From the NCBI GenBank assembly GCA_023436715.1, contig JAEZIJ010000096.1, positions 1 to 64,000 on the forward strand: a DNA stretch of 64,000 bases, in the 5' to 3' direction. Numbering within the stretch: the first letter of the stretch is position 1; each line of letters opens with the position of its first letter. The translations under genes were made by a program, and so were the position numbers. This DNA comes from Acidobacteriota bacterium. Its GTDB lineage: Bacteria > Acidobacteriota > Terriglobia > Bryobacterales > Bryobacteraceae. The notes below the pieces were generated by a model. It ran no database searches, had not been told where the DNA came from, and saw nothing but the letters and a program-made list of their open reading frames with translations. Shown here one piece after another: positions 8,203 through 16,902 of this stretch.

Positions 8203-9780
8203 ATGGCAATCGTAGCAGGCGTTGACTTTGGCACGCTGAGCGTCCGGGTTTCGATTGTCGATAGCGAGCGCGGCAGGCTGGGTTCCGCGACCGGCGAATA
8301 TCCGCTGGTCCGCAAGAAGGAGGACCCGGACCACGCAACACAATCGCACGCCGCGCACATGCAGGCGCTGGTTGAGGCTACAAGGAAGGCCGTGCGCGAG
8401 GCGGGCGTATCGGGCCAGGACGTGGCGGCGATTGCGCTGGACACCACGGGGTCAAGCGTTATCCCGGTGGGCGAAGGGCTCCAGCCACTCGACGATTACT
8501 ACCTCTGGTGCGACCATCGCGCCAGCAACGAGGCGGCCGAAATCACCGCGACCGCGCACCGGGAAAAACTCGAAGCCATAGAGTGGTGCGGCGGCGTTTA
8601 CTCCTCCGAATGGGGATTCTCGAAACTGCTCCACTGGCTGCGCAACAATCCGGAGCGCCGCGCGCGGATGGCGACGGCGCTGGAGCATTGCGATATGGTG
8701 GCCGCCACGCTGTGCGGCATCACGGACCCCGCGCGGGTTTCCCGCAGCATCTGCGCGATGGGGCACAAGTGGATGTGGAACGCCTCGCTCGGCGGGCTGC
8801 CGCCGGAAGACTTCCTCACCAAGGTCGATCCGCTGTTCGCGGGCGTGCGCGGCAAGCTCGACGGTTGCTATTCCACCTCGGATCGCATTGCGGGCACGCT
8901 CGTGGCGGAATGGGCAGAAAAGCTTGGGCTCCGCGCCGGGATTCCGATTCCGGTCGGAGCGTTCGATGCGCACTGGGACGCCATCGGCGCCGGCATTCGC
9001 GAGGGCGATGTCGTGAACGTGGTCGGCACATCGACCTGCATCATGGCCATCGCCAAACAGGTTGACCTGGTGCCGGGTGTGTGCGGAGTCGTAAAGGGCT
9101 CGATCCATCCCGATTACTTCGGCATTGAGGCGGGACTTTCCGCCACGGGCGATATTTTTGAGGCGATCGCCCGGCGCGCGGGATCCGACGTTGCCGCGCT
9201 CTCGAAGCAGGTGGAGAACTATCGCGCAGGGCAGACCGGGCTGCTGAGGCTGACCTGGGACAACGGCGACCGCACCGTGCTGGTGAACGCCGAACTCGGC
9301 GGCGTCACGCTCGGCTGGAACCTTACCCACACCGCGCAGGACGAACTGTTCGCAGCTATCGAGGGCACGGCGTTCCACACGCGGATCATCCTGGAGAGAA
9401 TGGCCGAGCACGGCGTTCCGATCCGGCGCGTGATCAACGGCGGCGGCATCCCTCAGAGGAACGAGACTCTGAACCGGGTCTACGCGAACGTGTTCGGCAA
9501 GCCGGTATTGGTGCCGGAAAGCGAGGTCACCAGCCTCGGTTCGGCCATCTTCGCGTTCCTTGCGGCGGGCACGTTCAAGAGCATCGAGGAAGCGCAGCAG
9601 GCGCTGTGTCCGCGGTTCCGCACAGTGGAGCCCGATCCGCGAGAGAACGCCGTTTACGAGAAGCTGTTTGCGCTTTACCGCAAGGTGTATTTCGGTCTGG
9701 GCAATCCGGCGTCTGAGCCGGCGGCTATCGGCGACGTGCTGCCGCAGCTACGCAAGATTGCGGCCGGTGTGCGGGCGTAG
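8203..9780 (+). CDS. araB: Ribulokinase (FGGY carbohydrate kinase)
   Basis: A 525-residue FGGY kinase, close to the typical length of ribulokinase. It phosphorylates L-ribulose to L-ribulose 5-phosphate. The N-terminal phosphate-binding GVDFGTLSVRVS, the ALDTTGSSVIPV segment near residue 84, AMGHKWMWN near 184 and the VVGTSTCIM loop near 275 follow AraB rather than xylulokinase or rhamnulokinase. The nucleotide-binding INGGGIPQRN is near residue 410. The gene follows the isomerase by nine bases, and its stop is two bases from the stop of convergent araD. Confidence 0.9.
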   Translation: MAIVAGVDFGTLSVRVSIVDSERGRLGSATGEYPLVRKKEDPDHATQSHAAHMQALVEATRKAVREAGVSGQDVAAIALDTTGSSVIPVGEGLQPLDDYYLWCDHRASNEAAEITATAHREKLEAIEWCGGVYSSEWGFSKLLHWLRNNPERRARMATALEHCDMVAATLCGITDPARVSRSICAMGHKWMWNASLGGLPPEDFLTKVDPLFAGVRGKLDGCYSTSDRIAGTLVAEWAEKLGLRAGIPIPVGAFDAHWDAIGAGIREGDVVNVVGTSTCIMAIAKQVDLVPGVCGVVKGSIHPDYFGIEAGLSATGDIFEAIARRAGSDVAALSKQVENYRAGQTGLLRLTWDNGDRTVLVNAELGGVTLGWNLTHTAQDELFAAIEGTAFHTRIILERMAEHGVPIRRVINGGGIPQRNETLNRVYANVFGKPVLVPESEVTSLGSAIFAFLAAGTFKSIEEAQQALCPRFRTVEPDPRENAVYEKLFALYRKVYFGLGNPASEPAAIGDVLPQLRKIAAGVRA

Positions 9781-9782
9781 GT

Positions 9783-10475
9783 TTACTTCTGTCCGTAAGA
9801 GGCGCCGGGGCCGTGCTTGCGCAGGAAGTGCTTGTCTAGCTGCGCGGGCGAGATCGGCCCGGCTGCGCTGTTGATCGTTAGCGTCTGGTAGGCGATCCGC
9901 GCGATTTCTTCGAGAAGTACGGCGTTATGCGCCGCGGCGGAGGCGGATTTGCCCCAGCAGAATGGCCCGTGGCCGGCCACGAGCACCGCCGGGACCTGCG
10001 CCGGGTCCATGCCGCGGAAACGCTCCACAATCACCTTGCCCGTGTTCTCCTCGTAGTCGCCCTGAATATGCTCGGGCCGGAGCGGATGGGTGACAGGCAC
10101 CGAGCCGTAGAAGTAGTCGGCGTGTGTGGTGCCGAGGCATGGAATGTCGCGGCCCGCCTGCGCCCATGAAGTGGCGTATCGGGAGTGCGTGTGTACCACT
10201 CCGCCGGCCGAGCTGAAGCACCGGTAGAGGACGAGGTGCGTCGCCAGATCGGAAGATGGCCTCAACGAGCCTTCCACGGTGTGCCCATCGAGGTCCGTGA
10301 TGACCAGGTCCTCGGGCTTCATCGTCTCGTAAGGCACGCCGCTCGGTTTGATTACTACCAGGCCGTCCTCGCGCGAAATTCCGCTCGCGTTTCCAAACGT
10401 AAAGATGGCCAGGCCGCGGCGCACCAGTTCGAGGTTGGCCTCGAGGACTTCTTGTCTCAGTGATTGTAGGAGCAT
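9783..10475 (-). CDS. araD: L-ribulose-5-phosphate 4-epimerase
   Basis: A 230-residue class II aldolase-fold epimerase converting L-ribulose 5-phosphate to D-xylulose 5-phosphate, the last step of the AraBAD route. Zinc ligands are the HTHS pair near residues 95-97 and the histidine in VAGHGPFCWG near 168. The substrate loop TFGNASGISRE is near 27, and the ASP-type KPSGVPYE follows. Unlike classical araBAD it is transcribed toward araB with a two-base gap between stops, so the three genes are not one operon but are probably one pathway. Confidence 0.9.
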   Translation of the reverse strand: MLLQSLRQEVLEANLELVRRGLAIFTFGNASGISREDGLVVIKPSGVPYETMKPEDLVITDLDGHTVEGSLRPSSDLATHLVLYRCFSSAGGVVHTHSRYATSWAQAGRDIPCLGTTHADYFYGSVPVTHPLRPEHIQGDYEENTGKVIVERFRGMDPAQVPAVLVAGHGPFCWGKSASAAAHNAVLLEEIARIAYQTLTINSAAGPISPAQLDKHFLRKHGPGASYGQK

Positions 10476-10502
10476 GTTCGTATGTGTTGCAGTGCAGGAC
10501 TC

Positions 10503-10530
10503 GTATCAGGGCATGGCTTCAGCCATGCCG
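10503..10530. repeat. REP-like palindrome
   Basis: A perfect hairpin, GGCATGGCT, loop TC, AGCCATGCC at 10510-10529, preceded by GTATCAG. It has the same architecture as the inverted copy at 10749-10777, where GGCACGGCT pairs with AGCCGTGCC and CTGATAC follows. Further imperfect inverted stretches (GGGCTTTAGCCC near 10547, GGGGGCTAAGG near 10608) fill the same spacer. The 10476-10886 gap holds no supported gene. Confidence 0.7.
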
Positions 10531-10699
10531 TACGACGCCACCACCACAGGGCTTTAGCCCCCGCCGCCTTTCTCGCGGCCAGGCATTGCGCTTGGGTATT
10601 GCCATAAATGGGGGCTAAGGCCATGCCCTCTCTCGAAAATCTCTCCCCGGATTGGCTCAAGCTACCCGAGGCCTGAACCGCGTAAGCGAAGCCTCACCC

Positions 10700-10777
10700 C
10701 TGGGCCGGCGGCCGGCAGGGGCTGCAGCCCGCGGCTTGGCAAGGGCTTGCGGCACGGCTGAAGCCGTGCCCTGATAC
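10700..10777. repeat. Composite dispersed repeat with REP-like palindrome
   Basis: The left 60 bases (10700-10759) are the inverted counterpart of the repeat at 6630-6689. The right part (10749-10777) is the inverted counterpart of the palindrome at 10503-10530, ending CTGATAC. This shows the two repeat motifs can be joined in one element. It lies upstream of the isocitrate lyase/PEP mutase-family gene. Confidence 0.65.
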
Positions 10778-10886
10778 AAGGCCTAAGCCACGGACCTCCA
10801 CTTGCCTGAAGCCGTACCCCATTTCCACCCTTGCGGCTGAGGACTGATATAGGTGCACCGCCGCAATGCTCTAGTCTATACGATAG

Positions 10887-11756
10887 ATGAGGAAAACGAC
10901 GCTGCTGAAGAAGTATGTCCACGACCCGGAAATCCTGGTGATCCCCGGCGTGCCCGATCCGCTGTGCGCGAAGGTTGCCGAACGGGTTGGGTTCAAGGCG
11001 GTCTTTGTCAGCGGGTACGCGTGCAGCGCGGCGATGCTCGGCGCCCCGGACGTAGGTCTGCTCACGATGACCGAAATGGTGGACTGCGCCTGGCGCATAG
11101 CGGACGCCACCGATCTTCCCGTTTTCGCGGACGGCGATAACGGACACGGCAACATCACCAACGTGGCGCGCACGATGAAGCAGTTCGAGAAGGCCGGAGT
11201 TGCCGCCATCTTTTTCGAGGACCAGGTTTCGCCCAAGCGTTGCGGCCACATGGCGGGCAAGCAGGTTGTCCCGGCCGAAGAGATGGTCGCGAAGATCAAG
11301 TCCGCCGTGGACGCCCGCATCGATTCCGACCTGATGATCATGGCTCGCACGGATGCCCTGGGCATCCATGGCATGGATGACGCGCTCGCGCGGATCGAGC
11401 GCTATGTCGAAGCCGGGGCGGACATGGCTTTTGTCGAAGCGCCGCAATCGGTGGAGCAGATGCGTCGCATTACTTCCGCCGTTTCCGTGCCGGGCATGGC
11501 GAACATGGTGCCGGGCGGCAGATCGCCCATGCTTACCGCAAAGGAACTCGAACAGATCGGCTTCGCGTGCGTCGCACACCCGACCGCCCTCACGTACACC
11601 ATCGCGAAGGCCGCGGGCGACCTGCTGCGCTACCTCCACGCGAACGGAACGACGGCCGGTCTTGAAAACAGCATGATCGCTTTCGACGAATTCAACGAGC
11701 TTGCTGGCCTGCCCGCGCTGCGCGCCAGAGAGGCTCGGTTTTCCGGCTCCGAATAG
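10887..11756 (+). CDS. Isocitrate lyase/PEP mutase-family protein
   Basis: A 289-residue TIM-barrel enzyme of the isocitrate lyase/phosphoenolpyruvate mutase superfamily, which makes or breaks C-C or C-P bonds next to an alpha-keto acid. The metal-binding FADGDNGHGN is near residues 83-92. The catalytic loop carries KRCGH near 111-115, the signature of 2-methylisocitrate lyase-like and carboxyphosphonoenolpyruvate-mutase-like members. LMIMARTDA and FVEAP follow in the expected order. No methylcitrate-cycle partner is adjacent, so the exact substrate is open. The ATG at 10887 is the first good start after the repeat-filled gap. Confidence 0.82.
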   Translation: MRKTTLLKKYVHDPEILVIPGVPDPLCAKVAERVGFKAVFVSGYACSAAMLGAPDVGLLTMTEMVDCAWRIADATDLPVFADGDNGHGNITNVARTMKQFEKAGVAAIFFEDQVSPKRCGHMAGKQVVPAEEMVAKIKSAVDARIDSDLMIMARTDALGIHGMDDALARIERYVEAGADMAFVEAPQSVEQMRRITSAVSVPGMANMVPGGRSPMLTAKELEQIGFACVAHPTALTYTIAKAAGDLLRYLHANGTTAGLENSMIAFDEFNELAGLPALRAREARFSGSE

Positions 11757-11788
11757 TCCGTCCGCGCCAATGCTATCTTCATTAGTGA

Positions 11789-12715
11789 ATGGCCCAGATC
11801 CTCGATGGTAACCGCATACGAGACCAAATCCTGAAGGAATGCGAACCGCGGATTGCCGCGCTCAAAGCCGCGCGCTGCCTGCCCGGACTGGCGGTAATCC
11901 TCGCCGGTGACAATCCGGCTTCTGAAATCTATGTCCGCAACAAGGTAAAGGCGTGCCAATCGCTCGGGATTTACAGCGAGAAGCTGACGCCGCCGGAATC
12001 GGTCACGACCGCAGAACTGATCGAGACCGTGGAGGACTTGAACAAGCGTCCCGAAATCGACGGCATTCTTGTGCAGTTGCCCCTGCCCAAACATGTGGAT
12101 GCCAAGCGCGTGCTGCTGGCGGTCAGTCCCGATAAGGACGTGGACGGGTTCCATCCGCTGAATCTGGGCAAGCTGGTTACGAACTCGCCGGGACCGCGCG
12201 CCTGCACTCCCTCGGGGATCATGGAACTGCTGAAGCGGTACGGCATCCCGATCTCGGGGAAGCACGCGGTCGTGGTCGGGCGCAGCGATATCGTCGGGAA
12301 GCCGATGGCGCTGATGCTGCTGCACCAGCACGCCACCGTGACGATCTGCCACTCCCGCACGGCGAATCTTCCGGCGATGTGCCGGCTCGGGGACATCCTG
12401 GTGGCCGCCATGGGCCAGCCCGGATTCATCACGGCCGACTTCATCAAACCGGGCGCAACGGTGATCGATGTGGGCACAAACCGCCTGTCGAACCGTGCCG
12501 ACGTTGCCGCGCTTTTCCGCAACTCTCCCGAGAAGCTGGCCGATTTCGACCGGAAGGGCAGCGTGCTCGTCGGAGACGTGAACCCGCTGGACGAGGCCGA
12601 GCGCGCCGGCGCGTATACTCCGGTTCCGGGCGGCGTGGGGCCGCTGACGATCGCGATGCTGATGGCGAATACCGTCGAGGCTGCCGAACGGAGACTCGGC
12701 GCATGCTCCGCGTAG
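11789..12715 (+). CDS. folD: Bifunctional methylene-THF dehydrogenase/cyclohydrolase
   Basis: A 308-residue FolD, slightly longer than the usual 285-300. It interconverts 5,10-methylene-THF, methenyl-THF and 10-formyl-THF in the cytosol. The catalytic tyrosine and lysine are in IYVRNKVKAC near residues 49-55. GILVQLPLPKH, the NADP-binding GRSDIVGKPM near 168 and the C-terminal PVPGGVGPLTIAML are all present. Its last 13 bases overlap the start of coaE, and coaE in turn overlaps htrA, giving a tight three-gene operon. Confidence 0.94.
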   Translation: MAQILDGNRIRDQILKECEPRIAALKAARCLPGLAVILAGDNPASEIYVRNKVKACQSLGIYSEKLTPPESVTTAELIETVEDLNKRPEIDGILVQLPLPKHVDAKRVLLAVSPDKDVDGFHPLNLGKLVTNSPGPRACTPSGIMELLKRYGIPISGKHAVVVGRSDIVGKPMALMLLHQHATVTICHSRTANLPAMCRLGDILVAAMGQPGFITADFIKPGATVIDVGTNRLSNRADVAALFRNSPEKLADFDRKGSVLVGDVNPLDEAERAGAYTPVPGGVGPLTIAMLMANTVEAAERRLGACSA

Positions 12716-13308
12716 GGCTTACAGGCGGACTGGCGAGCGGCAAGAGTTTTGTAGGAGAGGCGCTCGAGAATCTGGGTTGCCGCCTCATCAAGGCGGACGA
12801 ACTGGGGCACGAAGCGCTCCGGCCCGGCGGTGAGGCGTACACGGGGGCGGTCCGTGAATTCGGTCCTGGAATTCTGGCGCCCGACGGCGCGATCGACCGC
12901 CGCAAGCTGGCTGCCGAAGTGTTCGACAGGCCTGAGCGCCTGGCAGTGCTGAACGGCCTCGTTCATCCTCCGGTGATCCGGCGCGAAGAGGAACTCATGG
13001 CGCAGTTCGCCGGGGAGAACCCGGACGGAATCGCCGTCGTTGAGGCTGCCATCCTCATCGAGACCGGCAACTACAAGCGATTCGATAAGCTGATCGTGGC
13101 CGTCTGCCGTCCTGAGCAGCAGGTTGAACGCGCTATGCACCGCGATGGGGTCACGCGCGAAGAGGCTTTGGCCCGGTTGGCCCGGCAGATGCCCCTGGAC
13201 GAAAAGCGCAAGTACGCCGATTACATCATCGACACCTCCGGCACGAAGGAGGAAACTCTGAAGCAGGTGTGGGAGACTTTTAAGTTGGTACGGAGTTTCG
13301 TCCCATGA
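12703..13308 (+). CDS. coaE: Dephospho-CoA kinase
   Basis: A 201-residue P-loop kinase that phosphorylates dephospho-CoA to coenzyme A, the last step of CoA synthesis. The Walker A motif GLTGGLASGKS is at residues 5-15, KADELGHEAL follows, and the lid carries the arginine-rich AMHRDGVTREEALARLARQ segment. The frame is open further upstream, but the ATG at 12703 is where homology begins and it lies inside the folD 3' end. The stop overlaps the ATG of htrA (ATGA). Confidence 0.92.
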   Translation: MLRVGLTGGLASGKSFVGEALENLGCRLIKADELGHEALRPGGEAYTGAVREFGPGILAPDGAIDRRKLAAEVFDRPERLAVLNGLVHPPVIRREEELMAQFAGENPDGIAVVEAAILIETGNYKRFDKLIVAVCRPEQQVERAMHRDGVTREEALARLARQMPLDEKRKYADYIIDTSGTKEETLKQVWETFKLVRSFVP

Positions 13309-14456
13309 GATCACGGATTCTGCTGATTGCGGTCCTGCTGGTGGCCGCCTTCGTGTACGTCACCTCATTCACCGAGTGGAAGTTCGGCCGCCTTCTGCCG
13401 ATGCGCACATCGGCCGAGCCGATGTGGACCGGACCGAACAGCGCAAAATCCTCCAATCTCGGCGCCGATGAATTGGAAAACATCGAGATTTATCGCAGCT
13501 CGCACTCTGCGGTCGTCAACGTCACCAGCACCGTCTACCGGCGCGGCTGGTTCCTGGAGGTGATTCCGCAGCAGGGCAGCGGGTCCGGCTTCCTGCTCGA
13601 CGACACCGGGCGCATCCTGACGAACAATCACGTGATCTCCGGGTCTCAGGAACTTGAGGTGACGCTCACCGATGGCGCGAAGTACCGTGCGCGTGTTCTG
13701 GTTCGCGATCCCGGCAACGATATCGCGCTGCTGAAGATCACGCCGCGCAAGAAGTTGCCGTTTCTGAGGCTCGGCGATTCCGGACCGCTGCAGGTGGGGC
13801 AGAAGGTGCTCGCCATAGGTAACCCGTTCGGGCTCGATCTGATGGGTACGCTCACGACCGGAATCATCAGCTCGGTCGGGCGCAGTCTGCGGGACGAGAC
13901 CGGCCGCACTCTCGAAGGGATGATCCAGACCGACGCCGCGATCAACCCCGGCAATAGCGGCGGGCCTCTGCTCGATTCGCACGGCAACGTCATCGGGATC
14001 AATACGGCGATCTATGGGCCGGGTTCGAATATCGGGATCGGCTTCGCGCTGCCCATCAATCGCGCCAAGCGCATGCTGACCGAGTATGCGGAGAAAGGGC
14101 GCTTCGCGCCGCCGCGCCTGGGGGTCGGTGTTCTATACGTGGCCGGCGACCTGGCCGAGGCGCTCGAACTGCCGCGCGAGGGCGGCCTGCTGGTAACGGA
14201 GGTTGAAAGGGGATCGTCAGCGGAAGCGGCCGGCATACGTGGCGCGCGCAGGATCGTCGTGGTGGGGAACTACGAGATTCCGGTGGGCGGCGATTTGATT
14301 ATGGCCCTGGACGGACGCGCGGTGGAGAGCCGCAACGACCTGACGAATGCGATGAACCGCAAGCGCCCGGGAGACAAGCTGGAGGTGACGGTCTACCGGA
14401 GCGGCCGCACGCAGAAGGTCCAAGTCACCCTGGGCGAGGGATCAACGACGGTGTAG
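13305..14456 (+). CDS. HtrA/DegP-like serine protease with PDZ domain
   Basis: A 383-residue membrane-anchored periplasmic protease for envelope protein quality control. One N-terminal hydrophobic segment (residues 4-21) anchors it. The trypsin-like domain has the full triad H109 (TNNHVISG), D139 (GNDIALL) and S218 (NPGNSGGPL). A single C-terminal PDZ domain covers roughly residues 270-375, so it is the DegS/HhoA size rather than two-PDZ DegP. Translation is probably coupled to coaE through a four-base overlap. A hairpin repeat at 14466-14499 follows. Confidence 0.9.
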   Translation: MRSRILLIAVLLVAAFVYVTSFTEWKFGRLLPMRTSAEPMWTGPNSAKSSNLGADELENIEIYRSSHSAVVNVTSTVYRRGWFLEVIPQQGSGSGFLLDDTGRILTNNHVISGSQELEVTLTDGAKYRARVLVRDPGNDIALLKITPRKKLPFLRLGDSGPLQVGQKVLAIGNPFGLDLMGTLTTGIISSVGRSLRDETGRTLEGMIQTDAAINPGNSGGPLLDSHGNVIGINTAIYGPGSNIGIGFALPINRAKRMLTEYAEKGRFAPPRLGVGVLYVAGDLAEALELPREGGLLVTEVERGSSAEAAGIRGARRIVVVGNYEIPVGGDLIMALDGRAVESRNDLTNAMNRKRPGDKLEVTVYRSGRTQKVQVTLGEGSTTV

Positions 14457-14465
14457 CGATTGCTG

Positions 14466-14499
14466 GAGTGGCACAGGCCTCCTGGCCTGTGCTGCACTC
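14466..14499. repeat. REP-like hairpin between convergent genes
   Basis: Perfect 9-bp arms GCACAGGCC and GGCCTGTGC enclose a TCCT loop (14471-14492), with an outer GAGTG/CACTC pair. It lies between the stops of htrA and convergent gltA and could serve as a bidirectional terminator. The same unit appears twice, head to head, at 61913-61975. Confidence 0.75.
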
Positions 14500-14503
14500 G
14501 CGT

Positions 14504-15811
14504 CTACCCTGCCAGAGCCACCCTGTCGTGTTCGTGCACCGGAACGTAATCGCGCCGGGGGCTGCCGAGGTAAATCTGCCGCGGCCGCGCGATTTTCTGG
14601 GCCGGGTCGCACAGCAGTTCCTGCCACTGCGCGAGCCACCCCGCCGTGCGGCCGATCGCGAACAGCACCGTGAACATTTCGGGCGGGAATCCCATCGCCT
14701 GATAAATCATGCCGGAGTAGAAGTCCACGTTGGGGTAGAGCCTGCGTTTTGCGAAGTACTCGTCCTCGAGCGCGATCCTTTCCAGTTCAAGCGCGATATC
14801 GAGTTTGGGGTTGCGGCCGGTTACGCCGAAGACTTCGGTCGCAATCTCCCTGATGAGGCGGGCGCGGGGGTCGTAGTTCTTGTACACGCGGTGCCCGAAG
14901 CCCATCAGCTTGCACTCGCCCGCCTTCACCTTCCTGATGAACGAGCCGATGTTCGCCTTTGACCCGATTTCGTCGAGCATTCGCAGCACTTCCTCATTCG
15001 CACCGCCGTGGAGCGGTCCGGAGAGCGCGGCGATTGCGCCCGCGGTCGAAAGGTAGGGGTCGGCAAGGGAACTGCCGATGCTGCGCATGGCGTTGGCCGA
15101 GCAATTCTGCTCGTGATCGGCATGCAGAATGAACAGAACGTCCAGCGCGCGCGCCAGGACGGGGTTGACGTCAAACCTCGCCTCCGGCTTGCGCCAGAGC
15201 ATGTTCATGAAGTTCCCGGCGTAGCTCAGATCGCTATTCGCGGATACGTAAGGCAATCCCCGGCTGTGCCGGTATGCGTATGCGGCGATGGACGGCATTT
15301 TCCCGAGCAGGCGGCAAATCTGACGCTGGCGCACGGCCGGGTCGTGGACGTCCTTCGCTTCCGGATAGAACGTGGAGAGGGCCGCGACCATGCTGGCCAG
15401 CACTCCCATGGGGTGGGCATCATGGTGGAAACCTTCCATGAGCCGCCTGGTGTTCTCGTGGAGCACGGCGTGGTTTCCGATTGCGTGCGTCCACTCATCG
15501 AGCTGCTGTTCGGACGGCAGTTCCCCGTTCAGAATCAGGTAGGCCACCTCGAGGAACGTACAGTTTTCGGCCAATTGCTCGATCGGGTAGCCGCGATAGA
15601 GCAGGATACCCTTGTCGCCGTCGATGAAGGTGATCCGGCTTTCGCAGCAGGCCGTGTTCGTAAACGCCGGATCGTAGGTGACTAACCCGAAGTCCTCGGG
15701 CGAGGTCTTGATTTGGCGCAAATCCATGGCACGGATCGCGCCGTTCTTCACCGGGATTGTATAGGAGGTCGCGGTACGGTTGTCCGTAACACTGATTGTC
15801 TCTTCCGGCAT
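14504..15811 (-). CDS. gltA: Citrate synthase (type II)
   Basis: A 435-residue hexameric-type citrate synthase condensing oxaloacetate and acetyl-CoA at entry to the TCA cycle. Catalytic histidines are in LHGGANEEVLRML near 268 and GFGHRVYKNYDPRA near 307. The third catalytic residue is the aspartate in NVDFYSG near 364. The C-terminal IGRTAGWLAQW segment is present. The N-terminal beta-rich extension (VTDNRTATSYTIPVKNGAIR) is typical of the Gram-negative allosteric form. Monocistronic, with upstream AT-rich DNA at 15840-15900. Confidence 0.95.
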   Translation of the reverse strand: MPEETISVTDNRTATSYTIPVKNGAIRAMDLRQIKTSPEDFGLVTYDPAFTNTACCESRITFIDGDKGILLYRGYPIEQLAENCTFLEVAYLILNGELPSEQQLDEWTHAIGNHAVLHENTRRLMEGFHHDAHPMGVLASMVAALSTFYPEAKDVHDPAVRQRQICRLLGKMPSIAAYAYRHSRGLPYVSANSDLSYAGNFMNMLWRKPEARFDVNPVLARALDVLFILHADHEQNCSANAMRSIGSSLADPYLSTAGAIAALSGPLHGGANEEVLRMLDEIGSKANIGSFIRKVKAGECKLMGFGHRVYKNYDPRARLIREIATEVFGVTGRNPKLDIALELERIALEDEYFAKRRLYPNVDFYSGMIYQAMGFPPEMFTVLFAIGRTAGWLAQWQELLCDPAQKIARPRQIYLGSPRRDYVPVHEHDRVALAG

Positions 15812-15926
15812 GAGCTGTCTCCGTTGTTGAATTCTGCTACAGCGAACACTATCACTGCCTTTCAGGGATTATAATCCCAATACCGAAAAAGGACAAATGA
15901 TCTTAATGTCTTCTAATTTGCTCCCT

Positions 15927-16532
15927 CTACCACTCTACCCCTCGAGCCTTCAACTCCCGCTCGATCTGCCCGGCCGATTCGAACACCACGGCATCCATTC
16001 CGGCCGCCCTGGCCCCTTCCACGTAGAGTGGGATGTCGTCCGTAAAAAAGCACTCCGCGGCCGGGCACTGCGCGCGCCCGATCGCTTCTTTATAGATGCG
16101 TTCGGAAGGCTTCATGGCGCCAACTTTGTACGACAGGATGTAATCGTCGAAATGGCCGAGGAGCGAGTACCGCTCGCGGATCATGGCGAAGTGTATGGCG
16201 TTCGTGTTGGAGAGCAGGAGCAGGCGGTAGCGGCTGTGCAGCGCGGCGAGAAACGGCTCGGGCAGCAGCGTATGGGGAAGGAAGATGCTGCTCCACAGTT
16301 CGCAGAAACGATCGTAATCGACGCAAAGCCCCAGTAGTCTCGAGAGTCGCTCGACGAATTCCTCCGGCGAAACCTCGCCCGATTCAAAGCGCGTGACCAG
16401 GTCCGTCGAGGAGATGCGCCGCGGGATCTCTTCGGCGGGGTACGGGCAGTGCGGGCGGAGAGCCTCATAACCGCGCTTCAGGTCGAAAGGGACGATAACT
16501 TTTCCCAGATCGAAAATGATGGTCCGGATCAA
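15927..16532 (-). CDS. HAD-family phosphatase (YihX-like)
   Basis: A 201-residue haloacid dehalogenase-superfamily hydrolase. Motif I is IIFDLGKVIVPFD (nucleophile D8), motif II is LLLSNTNAIHF near 98, the motif III lysine is in VGAMKPSERIY near 133, and motif IV is FTDDIPLYVEGA near 159. The FDLG form with SNTN closely follows E. coli YihX, an alpha-D-glucose-1-phosphate phosphatase. It starts 76 bp downstream of the last vertex-protein gene on the same strand, so read-through from the BMC operon is possible but not shown. Confidence 0.83.
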   Translation of the reverse strand: MIRTIIFDLGKVIVPFDLKRGYEALRPHCPYPAEEIPRRISSTDLVTRFESGEVSPEEFVERLSRLLGLCVDYDRFCELWSSIFLPHTLLPEPFLAALHSRYRLLLLSNTNAIHFAMIRERYSLLGHFDDYILSYKVGAMKPSERIYKEAIGRAQCPAAECFFTDDIPLYVEGARAAGMDAVVFESAGQIERELKARGVEW

Positions 16533-16608
16533 GAGAGGAATGCCTCCGATTGAGATTTATTAATTCCCAGTGTACGTGCTCGGCGGCTCCAGCGCCATGG
16601 CTGGAGAG

Positions 16609-16899
16609 CTATTGCCGGCCGGCGTCCGGCAGCAGGTCGATATCGTCGATGATTCCGAGCACTGCCGCATCGATGGGGTTCGAGGGCCAGCGGTCCACGG
16701 AACTCATCGCGCAGAACCCTTCACTTGTGAGGAGTACGCGGTCGCCCACGCCGGCACCCACGGAGTCCACGGCGACCACGGCGTCGCCGCGCTCGCTGCC
16801 GTCGAGGTCGAGCGGCTGCACAAGCAGCAGCTTCAATCCTTCATGGCTCGGGTGCTTGCGGGTGGCGACCACTGTGCCTATGACGCGCGCGATCTGCAT
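16609..16899 (-). CDS. EutN/CcmL bacterial microcompartment vertex protein (third in operon)
   Basis: A 96-residue BMC-P (pentameric vertex) protein. Members form pentamers that cap the corners of polyhedral protein shells. The N-terminal beta strand MQIARVIGTVVATRKHPSH, LLLVQPL, VVAVDSVGAGVGDRVLLT and closing VLGIIDDIDL follow the family in order. It is three bases downstream of the preceding paralogue. Its C-terminal tail is a little longer than the other two, which suggests a distinct vertex. Confidence 0.88.
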   Translation of the reverse strand: MQIARVIGTVVATRKHPSHEGLKLLLVQPLDLDGSERGDAVVAVDSVGAGVGDRVLLTSEGFCAMSSVDRWPSNPIDAAVLGIIDDIDLLPDAGRQ

Positions 16900-16902
16900 G
16901 GA

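Noticed and set aside
11971..13314. 447-codon minus-strand frame opposite folD and coaE
   Set aside because: Antisense shadow. folD and coaE motifs occupy the plus strand.
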